From NCBI RefSeq assembly GCF_000316575.1, contig NC_019682.1:620001-684000 (forward strand): 64,000 nt of DNA, written 5' to 3'. Below the pieces are notes generated by a model that was given only the letters and a program-made list of their open reading frames with translations, was not told where the DNA came from and did no database searches. Below are positions 16,805 to 24,482 of the stretch, piece by piece; within the stretch, counting starts at the first letter, position 1; each line of letters begins with the position of its first letter. The translations under genes were made by a program, and so were the position numbers. This DNA comes from Calothrix sp. PCC 7507 (GTDB lineage Bacteria; Cyanobacteriota; Cyanobacteriia; Cyanobacteriales; Nostocaceae).

Positions 16805-18139
16805 TCATCCTACAAGTAAATTTTCTTCAGGATAGTGAATTCTGCTGGGACGAGGGTCTCCCAATATAGCTGACATCAGAAGTAAAACACCAACTCGTCC
16901 CAGATACATTGTGGCAATTAAGATTAGCTTTGCTGCTACCGATACACTGCCTGTGATGCCTGTAGAAAGACCAACTGTAGCAAATGCTGATACTACTTCA
17001 AATAGGATTTGAATAAAATCCAGTTTTGGGTCTGTAAGGGCAATTAAAGTTGTTGCTATAATCACGGTAGCTACGGAACCAACTAACACACCGACAGCTT
17101 TTAAAATCAAAGATATTGCTATTTTGCGGTCATACAATAAAACTTCTTCTTTACCTTGAAGAATTGCTTTAGTACAGCTTGTCAGTACTCGCAAAGTTGT
17201 GGTTTTAATACCGCCTCCTGTACCACCTGGACTTGCACCAATAAACATCAGGGCAATCATAATGAATAAACCTGCAGTTGTCATTTTGCCTATATCAATG
17301 GTGTTAAATCCAGCAGTTCTGGGAGTAACTGATTGAAACCAAGCTACTAATAATTGATTTTGAAAGTTGAGTCCACCAAATGTTTGTGGGTTTCTGATTT
17401 CTATGCAGAGAAAGGCGATTGTTCCTAGTGCTAATAATATCAGAGTTGTGCTAATAGCAACTTTAAAGTCTAAAGAAAATACTTGGCTACCTGTTTTTTT
17501 TAAGAGGCGATCGCGCATCCAGAGATACATTTCCAAAATTACTTGATAACCGATACCACCAAATATTATCAGTCCTGTGATGGTGAATACCACTAAACCA
17601 GATGACTGATAACCAATCAGATTATCTTTAAATAAACTAAATCCAGCATTATTCCAAGCATTTATGCTATGAAAAATTGCCAACCATAATCCTTGACTCC
17701 AACCATAATCAGGCACAAAAGCTATCAAGAGTAAAAATACTCCAGTAATTTCAAAAATTAGCGTAGTGGCAATAATTGAGCGAATGACTTGGGTGCTACC
17801 ACTCATTCCTGGTCTGTCTAAAGACTGTTGAATGGCTATTTTTTGTCGCATATCAAATTTACGCCCAATTAGCAAAATCAAAAAGGTGGTGCTGGTCATG
17901 TAACCCAACCCCCCAATCTGAGCTAATAGCGCAATAAATAACTGACCCCAGAAGGAAAAATAAGTACCTGGATCAACTACCGATAAACCAGTTACGCAAA
18001 CTGCAGATGTTGAAGTGAATAACGCCACAATTAGGTTATTCCAAGTACCACTACTAGTTGAAAAAGGCATCATTAGTAGGATAGTTCCCACGGCAATGAC
18101 AGCCAAAAACCCTAAACAAACTGTGCGAGAAACCGTCAT
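16805..18139 (-). CDS. ktrB: Ktr/Trk potassium transporter membrane subunit
   Basis: The 444-residue protein has the eight membrane segments and four pore loops of the KtrB/TrkH superfamily. The loops are visible as TSAVCVTGLSVVD, NAWNNAGFSLF, TPRTAGFNTID and SAFATVGLSTGI, each with the conserved glycine of the potassium filter. The N-terminal hydrophobic segment begins straight after the start. It is the first gene of a two-gene operon with the RCK subunit. A KtrE-type third subunit is not seen in the window. Confidence 0.92.
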   Translation of the reverse strand: MTVSRTVCLGFLAVIAVGTILLMMPFSTSSGTWNNLIVALFTSTSAVCVTGLSVVDPGTYFSFWGQLFIALLAQIGGLGYMTSTTFLILLIGRKFDMRQKIAIQQSLDRPGMSGSTQVIRSIIATTLIFEITGVFLLLIAFVPDYGWSQGLWLAIFHSINAWNNAGFSLFKDNLIGYQSSGLVVFTITGLIIFGGIGYQVILEMYLWMRDRLLKKTGSQVFSLDFKVAISTTLILLALGTIAFLCIEIRNPQTFGGLNFQNQLLVAWFQSVTPRTAGFNTIDIGKMTTAGLFIMIALMFIGASPGGTGGGIKTTTLRVLTSCTKAILQGKEEVLLYDRKIAISLILKAVGVLVGSVATVIIATTLIALTDPKLDFIQILFEVVSAFATVGLSTGITGSVSVAAKLILIATMYLGRVGVLLLMSAILGDPRPSRIHYPEENLLVG

Positions 18140-18290
18140 GTCAAGGTAAAGTTTATAAATTTATTCAGGGAAGATAAACTGGGTTTGCCCTCCCTGAAAG
18201 GGAAAATACCCTAATTTAATTAAAAACACACATGGTAGCCTACCAGTATGTTTATCTAAAATTTTGTCCTTTTTTTAGACTGCTTTCTTC

Positions 18291-19133
18291 ATGAGCACAA
18301 CACTTTACCAGCAAATTCAGCAATTTTACGATGCTTCCTCTGGTCTGTGGGAACAGGTTTGGGGTGAACACATGCATCACGGCTATTACGGTCCAAATGG
18401 TACGCACAAAATAGACCGTCGTCAGGCTCAGATTGATTTAATTGAGGAATTGCTCAGATGGGCAAAGGTGGAAACGGCAGAGAATATCCTGGATGTGGGT
18501 TGTGGTATTGGTGGGAGTTCTCTGTACCTAGCAGAAAAGTTTCATGCTAGAGCCACAGGTATCACTTTAAGTCCTGTACAAGCCGCTAGAGCCACAGAAC
18601 GCGCTCAAGCCGCTAATTTGAGTCATAGAAGTCAGTTTCTGGTCGCTGATGCTCAAGCAACGCCCTTTGCTGATGATTCTTTTGATTTGGTATGGTCGCT
18701 AGAAAGTGGTGAACACATGCCAGATAAAACTAAGTTCCTAGAGGAGTGCTACCGGGTATTAAAACCTGGTGGCAAATTAATTATGGTGACTTGGTGTCAT
18801 CGACCGACGGATGTGTCACCACTGACGGCGGATGAGCAGAAGCATTTGCAGGAAATTTATCGGGTGTATTGTTTGCCTTATGTAATTTCTCTACCAGAAT
18901 ATACAGCGATCGCTCGTCAACTTCCATTACAAAATATCCGTACTGCTGATTGGTCGGCTGCTGTCGCCCCATTTTGGGATGTGGTGATTGATTCGGCGTT
19001 GACTCCCCAGGCAATTTGGGGGCTACTCAGTTCCGGTTGGACGACGATTCAAGGGGCGCTGGCGCTGGGATTGATGCGTCGGGGTTATGAGCGGGGATTG
19101 ATTAGATTTGGGTTGTTGTGTGGAAATAAGTGA
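18291..19133 (+). CDS. Gamma-tocopherol methyltransferase
   Basis: The 280-residue SAM-dependent enzyme has motif I ILDVGCGIGGSS (about 66-77), the acidic VADAQATPF and the post-motif RVLKPGGKLIMVTW. The start YQQIQQFYDASSGLWEQVWG, then HMHHGYYG, is the signature of the VTE4/tocopherol methyltransferase group in Nostoc. It would convert gamma- to alpha-tocopherol using SAM. The neighbour 95 bp downstream is homogentisate phytyltransferase, the first committed step of the same pathway, which supports the call. One copy of the TTCGACTACGCTCAGTG repeat separates the two genes. Confidence 0.88.
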   Translation: MSTTLYQQIQQFYDASSGLWEQVWGEHMHHGYYGPNGTHKIDRRQAQIDLIEELLRWAKVETAENILDVGCGIGGSSLYLAEKFHARATGITLSPVQAARATERAQAANLSHRSQFLVADAQATPFADDSFDLVWSLESGEHMPDKTKFLEECYRVLKPGGKLIMVTWCHRPTDVSPLTADEQKHLQEIYRVYCLPYVISLPEYTAIARQLPLQNIRTADWSAAVAPFWDVVIDSALTPQAIWGLLSSGWTTIQGALALGLMRRGYERGLIRFGLLCGNK

Positions 19134-19149
19134 AAGGGACTGGGGATTG

Positions 19150-19169
19150 CACTTCGACTACGCTCAGTG
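19150..19169. repeat. Dispersed repeat between the two tocopherol genes
   Basis: CACTTCGACTACGCTCAGTG, followed by AACAGGGACTGGGG. The same flank (GAACAGGACTGGGG) follows the interrupted copy at 33931, showing a longer shared unit. Confidence 0.85.
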
Positions 19170-19227
19170 AACAGGGACTGGGGAAAGATGATTGAATTTG
19201 TATAACAAGGCGCAGAGAGGGGTGAGA

Positions 19228-20166
19228 ATGAATCAGTTTTCTGAGCAAGGGCAAAGGTCTTCTGGCGTTGGGGGTGGCTGGCTGGATGCTATGTGGAGAT
19301 TTTCTCGTCCACATACGATTATTGGCACTAGTTTGAGTGTGTTGGCTTTATATTTAATTGCTGTTGCTGTTGGCAATGGTAACTATTCTGTATTTTCAGT
19401 TTTGGGCGCTTGGATTGCTTGTTTGTGTGGCAATGTTTATATTGTGGGTTTGAATCAACTAGAAGATGTTGAGATCGACAAGATTAATAAGCCTTACTTA
19501 CCGATTGCATCAGGGGAGTTTTCTCAGAGACAAGGGCAATTAATTGTTGCTGTTACTGGTATTTTGGCGCTGGTTATAGCGGCGTTAACTGGGCCATTTT
19601 TGTTGGGGATGGTGGTGATTAGTTTGGTGATTGGGACTGCATATTCTTTGCCACCTATTCGTTTGAAGCGGTTTCCTTTTTGGGCGGCTTTGTGTATTTT
19701 TTCGGTGCGGGGGACTATTGTTAATTTGGGTCTATTTTTGCATTTCAGTGGGCGATCGCTAGAAAATTTGGCGATTCCACCTACTGTGTGGGTGCTGACG
19801 GTGTTTATTGTGGTGTTTACCTTTGCGATCGCTATCTTTAAGGATATCCCCGATATGGAAGGCGATCTTCGTTACAATATCACTACTTTCACCATCCAAC
19901 TCGGCTCACAAGCAGTCTTTAATCTCGCACTTTGGGTAATCACGCTCTGCTATTTGGGAATGATTTTAGTTGGTATCACCCATCTGGCATCAGTTAACCC
20001 ACTCTTCTTGGTCATTAGTCATCTAGTAGTGCTGGTTTGGATGTGGTTACAAAGTTGGGCGGTAGACTTAGAAGATAAAAATGCGATCGCTCAATTTTAC
20101 CAATTCATCTGGAAACTGTTTTTCATTGAATATCTAATCTTCCCCATTTCCTGTCTTTTGGCTTAA
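19228..20166 (+). CDS. hpt: Homogentisate phytyltransferase
   Basis: This UbiA-family membrane enzyme joins phytyl diphosphate to homogentisate, the committed step of tocopherol synthesis. From the ATG at 19228 (good ribosome site GAGAGGGGTGAGA) it has 312 residues with about nine hydrophobic segments. The two prenyl-diphosphate/Mg sites are visible: NQLEDVEIDKINKP and KDIPDMEGD. WRFSRPHTIIG near the start is typical of the cyanobacterial slr1736-type enzyme. It is probably co-transcribed with the methyltransferase upstream and the TPR gene 4 bp downstream. Confidence 0.93.
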   Translation: MNQFSEQGQRSSGVGGGWLDAMWRFSRPHTIIGTSLSVLALYLIAVAVGNGNYSVFSVLGAWIACLCGNVYIVGLNQLEDVEIDKINKPYLPIASGEFSQRQGQLIVAVTGILALVIAALTGPFLLGMVVISLVIGTAYSLPPIRLKRFPFWAALCIFSVRGTIVNLGLFLHFSGRSLENLAIPPTVWVLTVFIVVFTFAIAIFKDIPDMEGDLRYNITTFTIQLGSQAVFNLALWVITLCYLGMILVGITHLASVNPLFLVISHLVVLVWMWLQSWAVDLEDKNAIAQFYQFIWKLFFIEYLIFPISCLLA

Positions 20167-20170
20167 AATA

Positions 20171-20638
20171 ATGCTAGAAACCTTGTCAATAACTGACATT
20201 TTTGCCATTGCTGTAGTAGTTTCCAGTATTGCCTTGCTCATTTATTTTGCTGGAAAAACATTGATTACCTCAAAATTCTTTGAAACAGGTGTTAATCTTT
20301 ATCAGCAGCAAGATTATCAAGGTGCAGAGACAGCATTCCGCAAAGTAATTTCCTTAAACTCTACTAATGATGTAGTGCGCTTAATGTTGGGAGATGTTTT
20401 AAACCAGCAAGGCAAAAAAGAAGAAGCAAAAGAATGGTTTGATGAAGTGATTCGCCGCAGTCCAAAAAACCCTCAAGGTTACTTACGACTGGCAAATTTC
20501 CTGATGCAGCAAAATCAGCTAGAAGCAGCTAAGACTAACCTACAACAAGCTCAGGGTTTATTACAAAAACAGCGCCAACCTGAAAAAGCTGCACAAATCA
20601 ACCAGCTTTTAGACAAGATGAGCGCTAAATCAAGTTAA
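20171..20638 (+). CDS. Membrane-anchored TPR protein
   Basis: The 155-residue protein has one N-terminal membrane segment (DIFAIAVVVSSIALLIYFAG), then about three TPR units, including FFETGVNLYQQQDYQGAETAFRK and VRLMLGDVLNQQGKKEEAKEW. It begins 4 bp after the phytyltransferase stop, so translation is probably coupled. A role in assembling or tethering the tocopherol enzyme is possible but only inferred from linkage. Confidence 0.7.
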   Translation: MLETLSITDIFAIAVVVSSIALLIYFAGKTLITSKFFETGVNLYQQQDYQGAETAFRKVISLNSTNDVVRLMLGDVLNQQGKKEEAKEWFDEVIRRSPKNPQGYLRLANFLMQQNQLEAAKTNLQQAQGLLQKQRQPEKAAQINQLLDKMSAKSS

Positions 20639-20665
20639 TTCCAGAAGACTGGTGAGTAAGTTTTT

Positions 20666-21010
20666 TTAACGTCGCAAGAAATCAATATTTAATTCTAGCT
20701 TCTCTCCCAACCACAGGGAATTATCTGTGTGATCTGCTACGTCGTTACCTGTTTCCGGGTGGACGAGAATTACTAACCCTTCACGATTGAGCATCAACCA
20801 AGGGACGACTTTGTCAAATTGATTTGGCAAAAAAGCCACTTGATACATCGCTTTGGGGTGGGGGCCCACAGGCTGATCATGCCAGCGTCCTAGCCGCACG
20901 TCAAATTTAGTGTCTAATCCTTCTCGTATACGGGTAGCGGCTTCACGACTCATAGGGTCGAAGTAAACATGAGCGTGAAAACCAGTAATCTTGATGATAT
21001 CTTTTTCCAC
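20666..21010 (-). CDS. DOPA 4,5-dioxygenase family protein
   Basis: The 114-residue small protein matches the DOPA dioxygenase-like family: GFHAHVYFDP near the start, RWHDQPVGPHPKAMYQVAF, and VHPETGNDVADHTDNSLWLG at the end. The histidines in these three motifs are the likely metal ligands. Family members extradiol-cleave catechols; the natural substrate in cyanobacteria is not known. It converges on the TPR gene and is followed by no clear terminator. Confidence 0.85.
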   Translation of the reverse strand: MEKDIIKITGFHAHVYFDPMSREAATRIREGLDTKFDVRLGRWHDQPVGPHPKAMYQVAFLPNQFDKVVPWLMLNREGLVILVHPETGNDVADHTDNSLWLGEKLELNIDFLRR

Positions 21011-21169
21011 AATTCTGATCTCCTAAAAACTTTGCTACTACTGTTGTGAATACGATTTCACTTGACAAATAAGCATAAGAGACAGTTAGCTTTATTTATG
21101 TTGCCCTACTTATATTTTTACCTCTTAAGGTTGAGGAACGGTGAGATTTGTTTCCATCTAGAGAGCGAT

Positions 21170-21436
21170 AAACTCTAGTGATATATACAGTTAACTAGAT
21201 AGCAGATGAACAGAAGAAATTCTTCATCACCAGAGAGTTGTGTACTTGTTTTTCGTGGTTAGGTTAAGAGCGTGTGTCAAGTGTGGGGAGCAATAATCTA
21301 CAGATGCGTACAGTTGCCAGCAATTAGTACGTGTAGCCAATAGTCGGGGTGGATTAGCCTAAACTTGCAAATGGCAAGTGGGAGCCAAAGCAAAAAGTAA
21401 ACCTTGGTTTGAATATTCGATCCAAGGTTTATTTTT
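21170..21436 (+). ncRNA. Candidate non-coding RNA ending in a strong terminator
   Basis: The 438-bp gap upstream of the SDR gene contains no usable ORF but ends in a classic Rho-independent terminator (21399-21436). Upstream are other small stems, including CTTGC-AAATG-GCAAG (21367-21381 region). A plus-strand transcript ending here is implied. The 5' end given is approximate, since no convincing promoter could be fixed. I recognise no known RNA family. It could also be a regulatory leader with a premature terminator for the SDR gene. Confidence 0.35.
21399..21436 (+). terminator. Rho-independent terminator upstream of the SDR gene
   Basis: AAACCTTGG (21399-21407) pairs perfectly with CCAAGGTTT (21422-21430) and is followed by ATTTTT. 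No annotated plus-strand gene ends upstream, so it terminates either a small RNA or an attenuated leader. Confidence 0.75.
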
Positions 21437-21490
21437 GATAACTGTTAAATGTTCACTGATTTAATTGTCAGTATTAACCGGAGAAATCCT

Positions 21491-22348
21491 ATGCCAAAAG
21501 AAAAAACCTTACAACCACCCCAGCAACAGAAACCACCAGGTATGGAATCAGAAATGAATCCAAAACCAAAAGCAGACGATGCTAATTATCGTGGTAGTGG
21601 CAAACTTCAAGATAAAGTAGCAATAATTACGGGTGGAGATAGTGGTATTGGTCGTGCTATAGCAATAGCATTTGCTAAAGAAGGTGCAGATGTGGCTATA
21701 GTTTATCTCCAGGAACACGATGACGCCAAAGAAACTCAAGAGGGAGTGGAAAACCAAGGACGTCGGGCGCTTACCATCGCAGGTGATATTACTGATGAAA
21801 CCTTTTGTCAACAAATTGTCCAAAAAACAGTAGATGAGTTTGGTAAACTTGATATTCTCATCAATAACGCCGCTGAACAACATCCACAAAAGAGTATTGA
21901 AGATATCAGCAAAGAGCAATTAGAGCGCACTTTCCGCACCAATATTTTCTCAATGTTTTACTTAACTAAAGCGGCAATTAAACACTTGCACCCAGGAAGT
22001 GCAATTATCAATACCACATCAGTAACAGCTTATAAAGGTAATCCACAACTACTTGATTACTCTTCCACAAAAGGTGCGATCGTCGCTTTTACTCGTTCCT
22101 TATCACAAAATTTAGTCGAAAAGGGAATTCGTGTTAATGCTGTGGCACCAGGGCCAATTTGGACACCTTTAATCACCTCTACTTTCCCAGAAGAAAAAGT
22201 TGCCACTTTCGGTCAACAAGTACCAATGAAAAGACCTGGACAACCTGAAGAAGTTGCACCCAGCTATGTATTTTTAGCCTCGGATGATGCTTCTTATATA
22301 TCTGGTCAAGTGTTACATCCTAATGGGGGAGAAGTAATCAATGGCTAA
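21491..22348 (+). CDS. Short-chain dehydrogenase/reductase (stress-type)
   Basis: From the ATG with GGAGAAAT upstream the product has 285 residues. The N-terminal proline/glutamine-rich segment (PPQQQKPPGMESEMNP) is typical of the YhdF/YghA-like SDR subgroup. The cofactor motif is GGDSGIGRA, the NNAA motif follows, and the catalytic Ser-Tyr-Lys is in NTTSVTAYKG and YSSTKGA. The substrate is unknown; members of this subgroup are often general stress proteins. It follows the strong terminator at 21399-21436 by 55 bp, so it has its own promoter or is controlled by attenuation. Confidence 0.88.
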   Translation: MPKEKTLQPPQQQKPPGMESEMNPKPKADDANYRGSGKLQDKVAIITGGDSGIGRAIAIAFAKEGADVAIVYLQEHDDAKETQEGVENQGRRALTIAGDITDETFCQQIVQKTVDEFGKLDILINNAAEQHPQKSIEDISKEQLERTFRTNIFSMFYLTKAAIKHLHPGSAIINTTSVTAYKGNPQLLDYSSTKGAIVAFTRSLSQNLVEKGIRVNAVAPGPIWTPLITSTFPEEKVATFGQQVPMKRPGQPEEVAPSYVFLASDDASYISGQVLHPNGGEVING

Positions 22349-22490
22349 TTCTTGAACATTAAGGAAATTCAGAATTTTAAATTTCTCTCTCCATATCTCT
22401 ATCCTGCATCATCCATTGGAGAGATCAGGAGAGAGTGAATAATTGATATTATATCTAACAAAGAACACGACATAAATTGAAACTACACTT

Positions 22491-22748
22491 ATGGTATCTC
22501 CAACACAATTGCATGGCACAGAACTAGTAGATTGTGCTAGAGCAAATGCCAAGCAAGGAATTGAAACTGCTGCTTATCAATGTGGCTATGGTGATGATCT
22601 CAACAGATTTACAGGAGAATTAAAGAAAGCTTGTGAGCAAATGAATTTACAAGTTAAAGAACTAAGTGAACTGATTACTTACCAAGACATGATACTAGAG
22701 CTAGGTACTGGCGAAATTATCGCTCCAGATACAGCCTCAGAACTTTAA
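22491..22748 (+). CDS. Small conserved hypothetical protein
   Basis: The 85-residue protein is not one I can name. It is soluble, with a cysteine in VDCARANAKQG and in AAYQCGYGDDL and a helical middle (RFTGELKKACEQMNLQVKEL), ending acidic. It lies about 140 bp downstream of the SDR gene on the same strand, and it may belong to the same transcript. No signal peptide. Confidence 0.55.
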   Translation: MVSPTQLHGTELVDCARANAKQGIETAAYQCGYGDDLNRFTGELKKACEQMNLQVKELSELITYQDMILELGTGEIIAPDTASEL

Positions 22749-23021
22749 ATTGCCCGTCAATCAATTTTGGATTTTGGATTTTAGATTGTCAGAGAGCTAC
22801 TGTAAGTAAGTGGGTACAATAAAAGCAAAGTATGCGAAGAAAAGCAAACAAGGCTCAAACCCTTCTACCTATTGCCTTATCCCAGCAACAATTATTTACG
22901 CCGAGTTACTTATAAGCTTCTGCTCATTCCATCTGTTGCATTCTTTTTTTAAATTGGTATCAGAATTAAGAGAGTATGACTCTTGACTCTTGCCTGTTGA
23001 CCAATCAAAATACTGTGTAAA

Positions 23022-24389
23022 TTAATTGATTTTGACGCGTAAACTCACAGAGCCAGGTTGACCGCTGGGAACATTGCCTAACTTGACGATTACTGTACCA
23101 TTAGGATTTCTGCGATTCTCGCAGACATTGCTTTCAGCTACTTGTTCCAAGGATGTCAAAGGTGAAAAATATCTCCCTTGATCTGCACCAGCACCAGACC
23201 CCGCTATAGAAATGCTGTTGGGTACATAACTTGTTCCTGTAGGAATCAGGTCACACAAGTTAAAATTCTCCAACGCTTGTTGTCCGAGGAAGTAAATTGT
23301 GTACTGCACATCATCGCCGCTTTGTAAAGGGTTTGTGTCAGGAATTGAAGTTAATCCTACAGGTCTCAGTCCCGCCTGGTTAATAGCACTAGCGTCAGTA
23401 TCAGCAATCACGTCAGAGAAAGATAAACCACTGATAGGAACTCCACCTCTAGTTGCACTCGTGATCCGCTTGACTAGGGTCAAACCTCCATTACTGCTTA
23501 ATGGTTCACATTTATTGAGAGCGATCGCTGTCAAGCCAAAATCATCCCCAGCAATATCATTAGCCTGATCAATAATCGTTAAAGTCGTTGAATTTTGACC
23601 TGCCTCTGTAGTAAAAGCAAACTGCACTGGAATCCATTGTTGTCTTGTGCTGACTGTAATAGGAGCGCCAGAGATAGAACTCCCAGTAGAAGATCCGATC
23701 CTCAAAACAATGATTGGAGAAGCACCGGGTACGGTTAGAAGATTATAAAAATAGGCAATAAAATTGTAAGTTGTATTTGGTTGTAATCCTGTAACCGTCT
23801 GACTCCAAATAATGGGATTGCCAGGTGTAATGGCAGAAGTCCCATCTGCCCTGACATTAGGGTTTGAGTAAAGATAAGTGTTGGAGGCTGGTACACCATT
23901 TGCCGGATCTCCCGGAAAAGGCCGACCAGCAACAAAGTTTGCAGTATAGTCTACAGAACCACTTTGGATAGAAAGCCCCCCACCTGCACCATCATCAGGG
24001 TAAAGTCCATCACCTCGATAAGGTAAATCACTGGTAAACCTTAGAATGGGCGGTACAGGAGCAGGTCCAGTGGCAACACCTAGACCCGTTCCAGCATTAG
24101 TAGCAAAATTTCCGTTAACAATGAAATTAGTTGTTCCGATTCTTGTACCAGCAGGACACCCGTTACCATCTCGATCAATTATTTGAGCTTGAGCAGCCTG
24201 TGGTAGATATCCGATCCCAGACATCACAAAGGGCACAGTTAACAATGCATGGGATAAACGAATTCTTAAAGTTAAAAGCTGATTCGCTATGGCAATTTTT
24301 GGTGGTGAAACAATTTCCACTCTGGTAGTGCAACTAGACCGCATGGAACCCAGGGTTAAGTTAGGGGAATATTTAAAACGTCCTTTCAT
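23022..24389 (-). CDS. Secreted DUF11-like surface protein
   Basis: The 455-residue protein starts with a long basic leader and a hydrophobic segment ending near AQAAQAQIIDRDGNG, consistent with export; an internal methionine may be the real start. Residues 85-300 form a beta-rich, asparagine- and threonine-rich domain (FIVNGNFATN, GLQPNTTYNF) resembling carbohydrate-binding jelly rolls. Residues 305-450 resemble a DUF11-type repeat (SGDDVQYTIYFLG, NLCDLIPTGTSYVPNSI, LGNVPSGQPGSVSLRVKI). It is the third gene of a minus-strand set with the outer-membrane barrel and another DUF11 protein, so a cell-surface role is inferred. Confidence 0.6.
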   Translation of the reverse strand: MKGRFKYSPNLTLGSMRSSCTTRVEIVSPPKIAIANQLLTLRIRLSHALLTVPFVMSGIGYLPQAAQAQIIDRDGNGCPAGTRIGTTNFIVNGNFATNAGTGLGVATGPAPVPPILRFTSDLPYRGDGLYPDDGAGGGLSIQSGSVDYTANFVAGRPFPGDPANGVPASNTYLYSNPNVRADGTSAITPGNPIIWSQTVTGLQPNTTYNFIAYFYNLLTVPGASPIIVLRIGSSTGSSISGAPITVSTRQQWIPVQFAFTTEAGQNSTTLTIIDQANDIAGDDFGLTAIALNKCEPLSSNGGLTLVKRITSATRGGVPISGLSFSDVIADTDASAINQAGLRPVGLTSIPDTNPLQSGDDVQYTIYFLGQQALENFNLCDLIPTGTSYVPNSISIAGSGAGADQGRYFSPLTSLEQVAESNVCENRRNPNGTVIVKLGNVPSGQPGSVSLRVKIN

Positions 24390-24482
24390 TAGTTATTTGA
24401 TTTGAGACAGGTTTTAAAGTTTAAACAGATACCATTTAAGGATCTACCCCAACAGCAGAGGTGCTGTAAAGCAGCATAAAAG

